From: Alnus glutinosa
Lineage: Eukaryota; Streptophyta; Magnoliopsida; Fagales; Betulaceae
Assembly: GCF_958979055.1 (NCBI RefSeq)
Contig: NC_084888.1
Location: forward strand, 4,296,001-4,360,000
Reading direction: 5' to 3'
Length of the DNA stretch: 64,000 nucleotides
In this document: piece by piece, positions 10,767 to 21,165 of the stretch
How positions within the stretch are numbered: the stretch's first letter is position 1
Layout of the letters: each line of letters opens with the position of its first letter
The notes under the pieces: generated by a model
Database searches by the model: none
What the model saw: the letters and a program-made list of their open reading frames with translations, nothing else
What the model was told of the DNA's origin: nothing
Program-made: the position numbers and the translations under genes

Positions 10767-11865
10767 CTTTCTTTTTTTCCCCCGGTTAATGCAAAGTATA
10801 AATTCCCCATTATACGTCAATAACACGTTTTTCAACAACCATTGACAAGCAAAAAAAAATGAAAAGAAAAGAAAAAACAAAAATTTAGGAAAGAGTTACC
10901 GATTAGCAGGATTGATTCGGGAAGAATATATTTTTGACTTAATTCTCCAGTCTCCACCGATTAGCTAGCCCTAGCTAGCTAGACATGTTTGTTTCTCATG
11001 TTTCTTGTTTATCTTATCAGCTAGCTATACTGTGTCAGCATGAGCTACGAATATTTGGATTATTCTTATAGATTTTGATTCCCAAAAGCAAAATTAAAAG
11101 ATAGAGTTGAACCCAAAAAAAAAAAAAAAAATGGTTAAAATTATTAAACACTATAACTGACAAAATAAATAAGCAATTCAACCAAATTAATTGAATTATT
11201 ATATTTTGAAATCGCTTGATGATAGTTTTTTTTCTTCTTCATAATTGATATATAGTCCTAATTATATGAACATTAGTCATACAATGCATGAACACAAAAA
11301 CATGTGATGGGCAATACTTATCAGCATGGGTACGTCATTGATGTTTAATTTGTTATATATCAAATATATTGATCATGTTTGTTATGTTTAATTGGAAATT
11401 AAAGCAAAATTTAGGAAAAGTACTAGTCTAACAATTTATGGTGTGGGAAAGACTCAGAACGGCAAAGAAGGTTTTTCCATAACCAAAACTCAATTAAATT
11501 CTTTGTTTGCGTATTCAAGCATCCAATTCCTTTGGCATTATTGTGTCCCGTTGCATATTCAAGCCGAAAGGTGCACCTCGAGCTAGAGAGAGAGAGAGAA
11601 CAAGAAATATATGTAATTGTTATATGATACGTACTGAGTTCTAATTTCTGCTTGATAAGTAAGCAACAACAGCCAATAACTAATAAACTGATTCATCCGG
11701 TGCTGAGAAGTATGTATGAAGTATGCATGTGGCTGATTCTGGGATCGCTAAAAGAAGATTTGACTTTAGTGATGACAAAAATTTGTTAATGAGTTTTAGC
11801 GATGACATGCCATTGCTAATAAGTCGTTGTCGATTGTTGATTTGTCAATAAAGGTTATCCATGAC
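10767..11865. other. AT-rich spacer between duplication copies
   Basis: No gene is recognisable. The right part (about 11750-11865), together with 12954-13140, carries short GTCGCTAAT/GATGACA-like repeats that resemble CACTA subterminal DNA. The hAT element at 11874 would then be inserted into an older CACTA-type remnant, but no CACTA terminus is seen. Confidence 0.4.
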
Positions 11866-11873
11866 CCGCTAAT

Positions 11874-12945
11874 TAGGGTTGAGCATTGGGCGGGGATGAG
11901 GATTTTTTGACCCCGCCCCGAAGAGGTGCGGGTTTCCCAAAGCGAAAAACCCCATGCACCCGCATGGGGCGGGTGGTGATGGGGCGGGGTTGCGGGGCAG
12001 GGATCTCCGCGGGTTATGCCTGTTTGAAAACTCTTGCCAGTTGCCACTTATCAATCTTCTTGGCAAGTAAAGAGGCAGCTCCAATACATGTAAGATTCTG
12101 CCCAAATGATTCAAAAAGCTTGGAATTTTTGCTTGTTGATCTTCAAGGTTGGTTTTCTCCACCAAGACTAGTTTTTCATCATCAACATAGGTTAGCAATG
12201 GTATGGAAATCTTGCTGATATTTTCGTGGCTATGCACAATCTCTTCATTTCCACAGAAGAAACGAGTGGCCCAGACAACACAAACATAAATCAAGTAGAT
12301 AGAAGTAAAACAAATGGCACCCCATAAGTTGATTTTTCCATTTGCTATTATAAGGACAAGAGAAAAAAGAGAGAAAAGGAAGAACAAGACATCTCTAATA
12401 AAGCTAGGCTTACCGACTGAAATCTGGTGTGGGCTAATTAAGATACTTATAACTCTGACAACAATATTAGAAACAAAGAAGGCACCCCCCAAGACACTAT
12501 TGAGGCCGACAACGCCATTGCCGGATCTTGTGAAAGAGACAATTAATTGAAGCAAAGACATCAGGAGCACCATTTCCCTCTTATGCGGGCTGCGGCGCTT
12601 AGGGAGTTAGAGAAGTTAAAAGTTAGGGTTAAGTTAGAACTTAGAAGGAAAGTAAAAAAAGTTGAAAGGGCTGCAGTGGGCCAGTGGCTGCTTTAGCCTG
12701 CTTAACGCTTTTTACATTTTTCTGCCTCTTTTCTCTTTTCTCTTTTCTTTTTTTTCCAAAACCTACGGGGAGGGGCAGGGACCCGAGAAATTTCAAGGTC
12801 CCCCCCTCCCCCTCGGCAACCTGCCCCGCACTGAGCGGGGGGCCCAAATAAGGCCCCGTGGCCCGCACCATGGGTGCGGGTTTTAGGCTTTGCGGGGCGG
12901 GGATTGCGGGGAGGTGTGGGTTCTGCGGAAATTTGCTCACTCCTA
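11874..12945 (-). mobile_element. Gene-capturing hAT element (Pack-type), 1072 bp
   Basis: The ends are TAGGGTTGAGCA on the left and the complement of TAGGAGTGAGCAAAT on the right. They are flanked by a perfect 8-bp target duplication CCGCTAAT at 11866-11873 and 12946-12953. Both subterminal regions are GC-rich, repeating GCGGGG and GTGCGGGTTT motifs. The interior encodes no transposase but holds a fragment of a cation/calcium exchanger gene on the minus strand. A second element with the same ends and subterminal DNA, in opposite orientation, is at 60238-61244. Confidence 0.9.
12030..12582 (-). pseudogene. Captured cation/calcium exchanger (CCX) fragment
   Basis: Read on the minus strand, this segment matches the first half of plant CCX-type Na+/Ca2+ exchanger proteins. 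It begins with the alpha-repeat GNGAPDVFAS, runs through IVSFTRSGNG and LNSVLGGAFFVS, then FIRDVLFFLF and a following membrane segment, and ends with LELPLYLPRRL. That is about 170 codons covering several membrane helices. A 4-bp duplication right after the alpha-repeat shifts the frame, so the open frame seen (down from 12573) starts in the wrong frame and joins the correct one afterwards. Beyond PRRL the sequence passes into transposon DNA. It lacks both gene ends and is not a working exchanger. It has no introns, as expected for the usually intronless CCX genes. Confidence 0.85.
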
Positions 12946-12953
12946 CCGCTAAT

Positions 12954-13701
12954 ATATCATTAATTATCAGTGACAACAAAATGTCATTGTTGATAGCATT
13001 ATAATACGTCGCCAAAAATGCCTCAAGTGAGGAGATTTGTTGTCGCTGATATCAGGTTATCGGCGATTGCATAACTTTATGTCGCTAATGATAAGCGTAT
13101 CAATGAAGACAACTATGCACGAATTGATATGTCACTTTTATAATTAACAAGGGATTAATATATTGTCTTGAAGTGAAAGGAAAAGCTAATCGGGCTTTGT
13201 AACCCTAAGTCATTGGATCAAGGAAACCTTGATAATTAATTATATAAATTAATTTAATTAAATGCGTAGGGCTTCTTAATTATAATTTGTGAATTTCGTA
13301 TTAAGTTTATGAGTCATATCAAAATTATCAACTTTAACTTCAAGCTCTAGCAGAAACCAACTTCTTATCATCGTACTCTTTCAAGTACTGCTTGTACAAC
13401 AACTTTTTGCTAGTATTATAATGTTCAATGGATCTAAAGATTCTAAACTTCATCTCTAGCTCTGCAAGTTTCAAATTCCATGGGTTTTAAGGTATTTTTC
13501 TCTGCAGATAACTTGCCTTATGCAAAAACCCATATCGCATTTGTGTTGTTGAACTGTTCAAACTCTAATCCTTTTAGTGGGTGGAAAGCACTATGAAGCT
13601 TTCATGCGTTCTTTACTTTTAAATTCAGCCATCCAAATATCAGCATTTAGCATTATTTGTTCCGGCTGAGTTACGTGCTATGACAGTCACGTAACTCTCT
13701 G
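12954..13701. other. Spacer and promoter region of BAHD gene 13792
   Basis: No coding sequence is recognised. The first 190 bases carry CACTA-like short repeats; the rest is ordinary AT-rich upstream DNA. Confidence 0.4.
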
Positions 13702-13715
13702 CATATATATATATA
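13702..13715 (+). promoter_or_regulatory. Putative TATA box of BAHD gene 13792
   Basis: A run reading GCATATATATATATAAAG lies about 85 bp upstream of the ATG, which would leave a leader of about 50-60 nt. It is a plausible core promoter, judged on composition and distance only. Confidence 0.4.
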
Positions 13716-13791
13716 AAGAATATGAAAAATGCAACTAGTCTTGCAAATAACATGTACCTCCTTCCAGAGCTTTTGCAGAAAGCAAATTAAC

Positions 13792-15126
13792 ATGGTTCGC
13801 TTCCTTTCAATCAGCACTGTCCGACCCATGAGTCACAATGACTCAACTCGAAGGATCGAATTAACTACATGGGATCTCATAGTCCTTTCACTTCATCATA
13901 TTCAAAGGGGTCTCCTTTTTCTCAAACCTACACTTTTACAAGAACGAGAGCTTAAAATAAACGTGATTGATCACCTAAAGTCCTCCCTCTCCCGCGCATT
14001 GGACAGTTTCTACCCGCTTGCTGGCCGCCTCGCCATGATCGAATACGACGATAAGACTACCTCTTTCTTCATTGACTGCAATAACCTTGGAGCCCAGTTC
14101 TTCCACGCAGCAGCAGATGGTGTCACCGTGGCTGACATCCTTGACTCAATCTATGTTCCCCAGATTGTGGATTCCTTCTTTCTCCTCAATCGTGTTCCTA
14201 ACTTCGAAGGCATCTCCAAGCCATTGCTCTCAGTACAAGTAACCGAGCTTGTTGACGGTTTCTTCATCGGTTGCACTGTAAACCATTCGGTTGCCGATGG
14301 AACCTCCTTCTGGCATTTCTTTAACACTTGGTCTGAAATTTCTCGGGGCTCCGGTATCAAGTTGCAAGAGTTTCCCATTTTCGAACGCAGTCTTTTTGAT
14401 GGAATCATCAACTTCCCGGTTCGCTTACCAAACCCCCACAAAGAGAACGCTGACGGGTTCGTTTCTCCACAGCTGAAACAGAGGTTTTTTCATTTTACCA
14501 AGGAAAAGATCGCATAAATTAAAACAGAGGCCAACGCCGAAATGGGAACCGACAAGATCTCATCTCTGCAAGCACTGATGGGTTATTTTTGGCGTTGCGT
14601 AACTCGCAGTCGGTGTCTGGACGCCGATCAAGAGGTTAAGTACCGGGTGGCCGTTGGCGCGAGGCAAAGAATGCATCCACCATTGCCAAAACACTACTTC
14701 GGGAATGCAGTCCAAGCAGGGATAGTCCTAAGCAGAGCAGGGGAGCTGGTAGAACACGGACACGGCTGGGCAGCTTGGCGTATAAACAACATGATTGCTT
14801 CAAAGACGCCGGAAGAAGTTAGGAAGTATTTGGGTGATTGGGCGAAAAATCCTTGGCGGCTGGGGAACTTTAGCAGCTCAAGTACTACAATATTGCTTAC
14901 GGGAAGCTCACCGTGGTTCAACGTGTACGGTAATGACTTTGGTTGGGGAAGGCCCGTCGCGGTGAGAAGTGGTGCTGCGCAAAAGCTTGATGGGAAGTTG
15001 AATGTGTTACCTGGGAAGGAAGAGGGCAGCATTGATTTTGAAGCTTGCTTTCTGCCTCAGACGCTGGAAGCCATGGCAGAGGATGCAGACTTTGTGGAGG
15101 CTGTGGGCCGTGGCCACATGAACTAA
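13792..15126 (+). pseudogene. BAHD acyltransferase with one in-frame stop
   Basis: A single-exon BAHD acyltransferase reading frame of 445 codons, including the terminal stop, diverged from the genes at 2648 and 18598. HSVAD begins at codon 165 and DFGWG at codon 382. The frame is interrupted only at codon 242 (14515-14517, TAA), where the intact paralogues have CAA (Gln) in KEKIQQL. Both halves stay in the same frame and are otherwise undamaged. Translation would give a 241-residue N-terminal product with the HXXXD motif but without the second domain; an internal ATG at 14542 opens the C-terminal half. The start MVRFLSIST is chosen by alignment; an upstream in-frame ATG at 13729 would add 21 unconserved residues. 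It could be a young pseudogene, a segregating null allele, or a base error. Confidence 0.88.
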
Positions 15127-15494
15127 TTAAACTCTTCATTGTGTGTAAAAGCTGGTGGATTTTCGTAGTCCAAATGGTGGTGATCACATATATGATTAAT
15201 TTTGGCTCCTGCATTTTTTTTTTAGTAATTCAGATTTAATTTTAAGTTTTCACACACTCACAAAAAAAAAATATAATAATAAATATAGACCCTTAAAAAC
15301 ATTACATAAAATTTTGTAATTTTTTTTTTTTTTTCTGAGACCTAAACTAATTAACACTAGATGCCTATTAATTTTTCGTCGGCCTCACTCCCGCTCACTT
15401 TACTCTCATGGGATGTTCTATCTTGGAGATTTTAAATTAATTTCCAGCCTCTTCAATCGAACCTGACATATAGTGCAAATTTTGGATCAATCGT
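15127..15494. other. 3' flank of BAHD gene 13792
   Basis: The first 40 bases match copy 1. The rest is AT-rich with poly-A and poly-T runs and shows no gene. Confidence 0.4.
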
Positions 15495-16432
15495 AAGGAC
15501 CAACAGCTGAGAACGAGGACCGTTCCGTTAGTCAAGGTTCTATGGCAGAACCATGGCGTACAAGAAGCTTTGTGGAAGCTTCAGCAGGATATGCAGGATC
15601 AATATCGATCCACATTTGTTCGAGTAACCAAGGTATGAACATGCTTTACAATAATGTTTAAATATATGTTTTTAAAGTTGAAAAACATGTTTTGGTTGTG
15701 AACACGTTGCGAGTTAGGTATAAATTTCAATAACAAAATTCTTATAAGGAGTGAGGGATGTAATGTCTAAAAAATTATTTAATAAATTTATTATGATTAA
15801 ATAAAAATAAATTGGGTTAGTGTGGTTAATAATATAAAATGATTTTATTTTATTTTATGGGCTAGCTAGTATGGCTTATAAATGGTAGCCTAAGAAGTGA
15901 GAACAAAAGTGACCTTAATAGGCCCAAAGTGTAGGTTACATATTTAAGGCCTATCATTCTTTCTTCCTTACTTGTGCTAGAAGGACACTCTAATAAACAC
16001 ATATTCTCACCTTATCTTCTCACCATCCCTGGCCTGCATGTACACCACACATTCCTTCACCATCACTGACATGTGAGTCCCATTCAGAACAAGCCACTCG
16101 TCACTTTATCACAAAACACCATTTGGGTCTCTGCCTTTCCATCCTAACCAGGCCATGAGCTCTCTCTCTCTCTATCAACTCTCATCTCTTCTCCACATGA
16201 ATCTTGGCTTGGCATGAGTATGGGTTGGATTTCATGTTGAAGACAAAGAACAAAGGTTCCAAGAGCTGAAACCATAGGTAATCTTCTCAACTCTTTCTCA
16301 ACTTTCTTTTGCACGCCCCCTTTCACGTGAATCATGGTTTGAGCATTGATTTTGGCCTATATATTAATGTCACTTTTATTCCCACTTTTTGAGCTACCAT
16401 TTATAAGCTATACTAGCCCAGAAAATAAAATA

Positions 16433-17739
16433 GAAAAAGTACTAATACTTATTTCTAACTATTATTCAATTGTCAATGTTCTAAAAAACTACCAATTGTC
16501 TTAATATTCCACCTTAAACTATCAAAAAAATGTTAATGTCCCCCTTAAGACCAACAAAAAGATAAAAATGACCATATTTTTTTTTTTGAATAAAACAAAA
16601 ATGTCTTTATAAATTTGAAAAAAAAAAAAAACTCAAACTAAAAAAAAAAACAAAAACTTAAAAAAATTATTTTTTAAAAAACAATTTTTTTTTTTTTAAA
16701 AAAAAAAAATTGAAGAAAAAATTGAGGAGAATACGAAAAAATAGAAAATTATAAAACAAATTTTTTTTAAAAAAAAAACGAAAAAAAAAAAATTTGTTTT
16801 TGTATAAATTTTTGTTATTTTATATTTTTTTAATAATTTTTTTAGTTTTTATTTTATTTTAAGGGATAATTGCACCGTTGGTCCCTGTGGTATGCCATAA
16901 TTATTTTTTACTCCCTATGGTTTAAAAAGTGCATAGGAGGTCCATGTGATATGCAATAATTACAAATCGATCCCTACAGTCAAATTCCGTTAAAAATTTT
17001 AACAGATTCCATCAAATGTCACGTCAGCGCCACGTGTCGTCATCTTATTGGCAACACGTTGCGTTGACATGTCCATCTTAATAAAATAATATAAATTTAT
17101 TAAAAAATAAATAAAAATACTTATTTTTCTGAAAAAATTAAAATTAAAATTCAAAAAAAAAAAAAGACAAAAACAAAAACAAAAAAATGAAAAAGGTGGC
17201 AAGGGGGTGGCCGCGCGCCACCCCCAGAGGCGGCCGGGGGTGGCGCGTGGCCTGGGGGTGGCCCAACCACCCCTTGCCTGCCAGTTTTCTTTTTTCTTTT
17301 TTTTTGCTTCTTTTTTTTGTTTTGTTTTTTTTTTTTAAAAAAATAAATTTATTTATTAATAAATTTATATTTTTTATGAAGATGGACACATGTCGCCAAT
17401 AAGATGGCGATACGTGGCGCTGACGTGTAGGGCTAACAGATTTCGTCAAAATGGTGGACGAAAAATCGACCCAGAGAGTAAAACGTAATTATTGCATATC
17501 ACAGGGACCTCCCATGCACTTTTTAAACCATAGGGAGTGAAAAATAATTATGGCATACCACAAGGACCAACGGTGCAATTATCCCTTATTTTAATAATTT
17601 TATTAATGGTATTTTTGTCATTAGGAGGACATTGACATTTTTCGGTAGTTTAAGGAGGAACATAACATTGACACAATTGATAATTTTGGGGACATTGACA
17701 ATGAGGTGGTAGTTTGAGGGAGTCATGTTTATTTTTCCC
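16433..17739. mobile_element. MITE nested in the Ty3/gypsy LTR piece
   Basis: The ends are imperfect inverted repeats of over 100 bp containing ATTGTCAATGTT and CCTTAAACTA. They are flanked by AAATAAAATA at 16423-16432 and 17740-17749, a 9-10 bp target duplication that suits a Mutator-type element. The element interrupts the inverted LTR. Its own interior is interrupted by the MITE at 16863-17585. No coding capacity. Confidence 0.75.
16863..17585. mobile_element. Mutator-type MITE, 723 bp, nested twice
   Basis: The terminal inverted repeats begin GGGATAATTGCACCGTTGGT and extend over 100 bp. A perfect 9-bp target duplication TTATTTTAA lies at 16854-16862 and 17586-17594. The centre holds a GC-rich inverted repeat of GGGGGTGGCC type. 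It is inserted in the MITE 16433-17739, which itself sits in the LTR fossil. Open frames across it (for example 17187-17402 and 17144-17449 on the other strand) are products of the inverted repeats, not genes. Confidence 0.88.
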
Positions 17740-17835
17740 AAATAAAATAAAATCATCTTACATTATTAACCACACTAACCCAACTTATTTTTATTTAATC
17801 ATAATAAACCTATTAAATAATTTATTGGACATTAC

Positions 17836-18597
17836 AGAAGTGGTGGGCGGACCACCTTTAATTTGCTTTAGTTTTTTTTTTTCTTTTTCTTTTTCTTTTT
17901 TTTTTCTTTTTTTTTTTTGTATTTCATAAATTTTTAATTATGTAATCAAAATCTTATATCATTTTTGTACGTTAAGAGATTGACAAAAAATTTAACAAGA
18001 TGATGATCTAATTAAAATTTTCAAAAATCTGTAATTGTTATATATTGAAAAATTAATAAAAACCAAAGCGGTTAATTTATAATTAAAAATCAAGTTGATA
18101 ACTTCAATTATTTTTTTTGTTCCATTTTTAAGAAGCGAATTTAGAAAAATTTTGAATACTAGACGTACGTATATATATTTTCCAGTCCTTGGACCGGACA
18201 AATTGAACCCCATCTTCACCCACTAGTTTACCTACGTACTTTCCGATCTCCATCAACTTTTGCCCAAAAAGCCAAAAATATGTAATTGCCCATTATGCGG
18301 GACAACCCAACAGGGGCTACTAACATGTATTTGGATCTTTTATAATTAATTATTTAAATTTAAAAGAATTCGAACAAGTAATTATACTGTTTAATTATTT
18401 ATCTGATCAAATAAAATTTTTCAAATTCAGATAAATAACAATAGAGTATCATGAGAATCCAAATTTGGTGCACGGTAACCATACCTTGATACCCTACGCC
18501 AAGAAAATCACGATATATATTAGTGTACGTACGTTGTTAAATGTTAATTAATTACCCAGGTCTGGTCTGCGTACGTAGCAGCGTAGAGATAGCAAAG
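17836..18597. other. Upstream region of BAHD gene 18598
   Basis: Most of it matches 650-1390 and 2577-2647 of copy 1. It contains a diverged fold-back MITE at about 18310-18440. No gene is seen. Confidence 0.5.
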
Positions 18598-19929
18598 ATG
18601 ACAAACGTTCGCTTCGTATCCACGAGTACCGTCCGGCCAGCGAGTACCAGCGAGTCAACCCCAAGGATTGAGCTAACTCCATGGGATCTTCAATTTCTCG
18701 TAGCTGATCACATCCAAAAGGGCATCCTCTTCCTCAAACCCACACCCTCACAAGAAGAAAAACTAAAACCCACTCTCATTGATCACCTAAAGACCTCTCT
18801 GTCCCGCACATTGGACATTTTCTATCCACTCGCCGGCCGCCTTGTCATGGTTGAAAACGACGATGAGACCGCCTCGTTCTTTGTTGACTGCAAAAACATT
18901 GGAGCCCAGTTTGTCCATGCAGTGGCAGATGGCGTCGCCGTGTCCGATATCCTTCAGCCCCTCTACGTTCCAGATGTTGTCAACTCCTTCTTTTTGATGA
19001 ATAGGGTGTCGAACTACGAAGGTGTTTCCAAGCCATTGCTAGCAGTGCAAGTGACTGAGCTCGTTGACGGTATCTTCATCGGTTGCACTTTAAATCACAG
19101 CGTTGCGGATGGCACCTCCTTCTGGCGTTTCTTCAATACTTGGTCTGGGATCTCTAGGGGTTCTGATCCCACATCACTTGGTCTGGGTTCTCCAATCATC
19201 CAATCGAGTTTTCTTGATGGTATTATCGATCTCCCCATTCGATTTCCTTTCCAGCGCAAAGAAATTCAGGAGAGATCCATTGCTCCCCCTCTGAAAGAAA
19301 GAGTTTTTCATTTTTCGAAGGAGAAAATCCAACAACTTAAAGCAAAAGCAAATGCTGAAATGAGCACCGACAAGATATCGTCCCTTCAAGCGGTTCTGGC
19401 TTATCTTTGGCGTTCTGTGGTTCGCAGCCGCCGTCTCAATGCTGATGAAGAGGTTTGTTACTGCGTACTTATGGGAATGAGGCAAAGATTACAACCACCA
19501 TTGCCGGAAGAGTATCTAGGAAACTCGATTCTAGTTGGGAACGTAACGGCCACTGCAGGCGATCTTCTTGAACACGGACTAGGCTGGGTGGCTTTGCAGA
19601 TAAACAAGACGATTGCTTCTCAAAGAGCAGAAGTAATGAAGTATGTGGAGGATTGGATAAAAACCCCCAAGTTTGTAACATCCAGTGCCATGCTAATTAG
19701 TAATAAATTGGGCACAGGAAGCTCGCCGCGGTTCAATGTGTACGGTAATGACTTCGGTTGGGGAAGACCCCTTGCGGTCCGGAGTGGTGTTGGGAACAAG
19801 TTTGACGGGAAGTTAACAGTGTTTCCTGGGCCAGAAGAAGGAAGTATGGATTTTGAAGCTTGCCTCTCGCCTGAGACGTTGCTGGCTATGGCGGACGATG
19901 TAGAGTTCAACGAGGCATTGGTCTCATAA
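18598..19929 (+). CDS. BAHD acyltransferase, paralogue of 2648
   Basis: A single-exon, 443-residue BAHD acyltransferase with HSVAD at His167 and DFGWG at 385-389, both intact. It is about 92 % identical to the 2648-3985 product; most differences lie in residues 15-40, 205-235 and 295-365 rather than around the catalytic motifs. ATG 18598 is preferred over the in-frame ATG at 18541, because the equivalent upstream ATG in copy 1 runs into a stop and the extra 19 residues resemble no BAHD N-terminus. Compared with the 2648 product it is two residues shorter, with changes in the loops after DLPIRFPF and after NKTIASQ. It belongs to the same At3g50280/EPS1-like clade and probably has a soluble cytosolic product. 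The acceptor is unknown. Confidence 0.93.
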   Translation: MTNVRFVSTSTVRPASTSESTPRIELTPWDLQFLVADHIQKGILFLKPTPSQEEKLKPTLIDHLKTSLSRTLDIFYPLAGRLVMVENDDETASFFVDCKNIGAQFVHAVADGVAVSDILQPLYVPDVVNSFFLMNRVSNYEGVSKPLLAVQVTELVDGIFIGCTLNHSVADGTSFWRFFNTWSGISRGSDPTSLGLGSPIIQSSFLDGIIDLPIRFPFQRKEIQERSIAPPLKERVFHFSKEKIQQLKAKANAEMSTDKISSLQAVLAYLWRSVVRSRRLNADEEVCYCVLMGMRQRLQPPLPEEYLGNSILVGNVTATAGDLLEHGLGWVALQINKTIASQRAEVMKYVEDWIKTPKFVTSSAMLISNKLGTGSSPRFNVYGNDFGWGRPLAVRSGVGNKFDGKLTVFPGPEEGSMDFEACLSPETLLAMADDVEFNEALVS

Positions 19930-20695
19930 ACTTCCTTGTGAACTTTCTTCCGCGTGGGCATGTTGGAAATGTAATTTGAAATACGTCCGTGCATGATGGG
20001 AAAGTATGTACCAGAGTTATCCCACTTGGATTTACTTTTCTGAGTTTCCTCAAATGTTTGATTTTAATTAATTTGAACTTCGATATATCTCTCTATTTAT
20101 GCTTTTGTTTTCTGCGTAAGTTTCACTTTCGATCAGAATGCTTTCATATTTGGATTTTGGAACAATTGAGCAACTACCTATTTTGTCAAACTTATGACAT
20201 CTATGACCTACGTACAGGGATCTTATTCTACATATATAGAAGAAATAATGCACGAAAGTGTAATGTGCTTCAGCAATATACCTGCATCCATAGAGAGAGA
20301 GGGGAGACAGCATTTCATTTATGGAAAATATATGCTCTCCTTTTCAAAACTTTTCCCCAAAAGTGATACCCAAATCATGTGTTAGTGTTACAAATTCTAG
20401 ATACGAGAATGTGACACATTTTTCAAGATAGTAGGTTTCATCCATAATTGACGCATCATTTGGGAATAGGCTTTTGAGAACAAAAAAAAAAAAAAAAATT
20501 GCTACATATTTCTTTCATTATTCGATTTTGTATACAAAACTCTATTTATAAAAAAAAAAGTCTTTTTAAAACTTGCACGTCTCTTTTACTTTTACATTTA
20601 CAGTAATAAATTTAATATATATACATATATACGAAGTATCTTATAACTCTTGAATCAAGCAGTCAATTTGGAGCTTAAAAACCCATGTAGCCCAA
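19930..20695. other. 3' flank of BAHD gene 18598
   Basis: The first 20 bases match copy 1, then homology stops. AT-rich with no recognisable gene; the overlapping small open frames at 19989-20385 have no family resemblance. Confidence 0.4.
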
Positions 20696-20880
20696 CACTA
20701 CCAAAAAAAAAAGCGCCAATTAACATTAGGTGTTTTTAGCGTCTTTTAAAAAAGCGACACTAATTATTATTGTTTTTTACAAAAAATTAAATATATATAT
20801 ATATATATGATAAATGTGCACCATAAATATCGTTTTTTACAAGCGGTGATAATTAAAAACAATATTTATTGGCAGGCAAA
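20696..20880 (+). mobile_element. CACTA-type terminus or small CACTA remnant
   Basis: It begins CACTACCAAAAAAAAAAGCG, a CACTA terminus, followed by short subterminal motifs (AGCGTC, AGCGACAC, AAGCGGTGAT). No matching right end was found, so the extent is a guess. Confidence 0.5.
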
Positions 20881-20984
20881 GGAAGGCGTGACATAGTTTG
20901 GGATGGCTAAAACTATTTGTTTTAATGAGAACCGTTATTGATGCTTGTAACAGCGTTTTTACTGTATTAGAATCCTCTGAAATT

Positions 20985-21165
20985 ATCTGCTTGGATTTGA
21001 GAGAATTTGGGTAAGTGATTGTGAAATACTATTTATGAGACCTACCTGATTAGATAAGTGGTTGGACAACTCAAATTTTATTTGGTTAAGTGGATCTCAT
21101 AAGTGGTCTCTCCCAATCACCTACTCGAATTCTCTCAAATTCGAACAAATAATTTGAGGGATCTC
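20985..21165. mobile_element. Fold-back MITE
   Basis: Two inverted arms of about 70 bp: GGATTTGAGAGAATTTGGGT at about 20991 and its counterpart ending near 21150 (ACTCGAATTCTCTCAAATTC). It belongs to the same family as the fold-back at about 1205-1390 but lies at a different site, so it is an independent insertion. Target duplication not resolved. Confidence 0.6.

Larger units (their letters stand above)
15495..17835 (+). mobile_element. Ty3/gypsy chromovirus-like fossil
   Basis: Remains of a Ty3/gypsy LTR retrotransposon. About 15500-15640 resembles the very end of pol, the chromodomain after integrase (VKVLW...HGVQEALW). A long terminal repeat begins with TG at 15759 and runs to the right. 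A second, inverted LTR piece ends at 17835 and extends left to about 16345, interrupted by the MITE 16433-17739. Gag and nearly all of pol are missing, so it is thoroughly broken. It was inserted before the segmental duplication, because copy 1 keeps its inverted LTR end (549-649). The chromovirus (Tekay-like) assignment rests on the chromodomain wording and the LTR style. Confidence 0.7.

Noticed and set aside
17144-17449. Overlapping open frames on both strands at 17144-17449
   Set aside because: They lie within a MITE with inverted repeats and poly-A/T; composition artefacts.
15759-17835. Reading the outer inverted repeat as one large MITE
   Set aside because: The left arm follows a pol chromodomain remnant and begins TGTAATGTC like a Ty3/gypsy LTR, and no target duplication flanks the pair, so two LTR pieces in inverted order fit better.
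18541-18597. In-frame ATG 57 bases upstream of the BAHD start, adding 19 residues
   Set aside because: The paralogous leader in copy 1 stops before the start, and the extra residues do not resemble BAHD N-termini.
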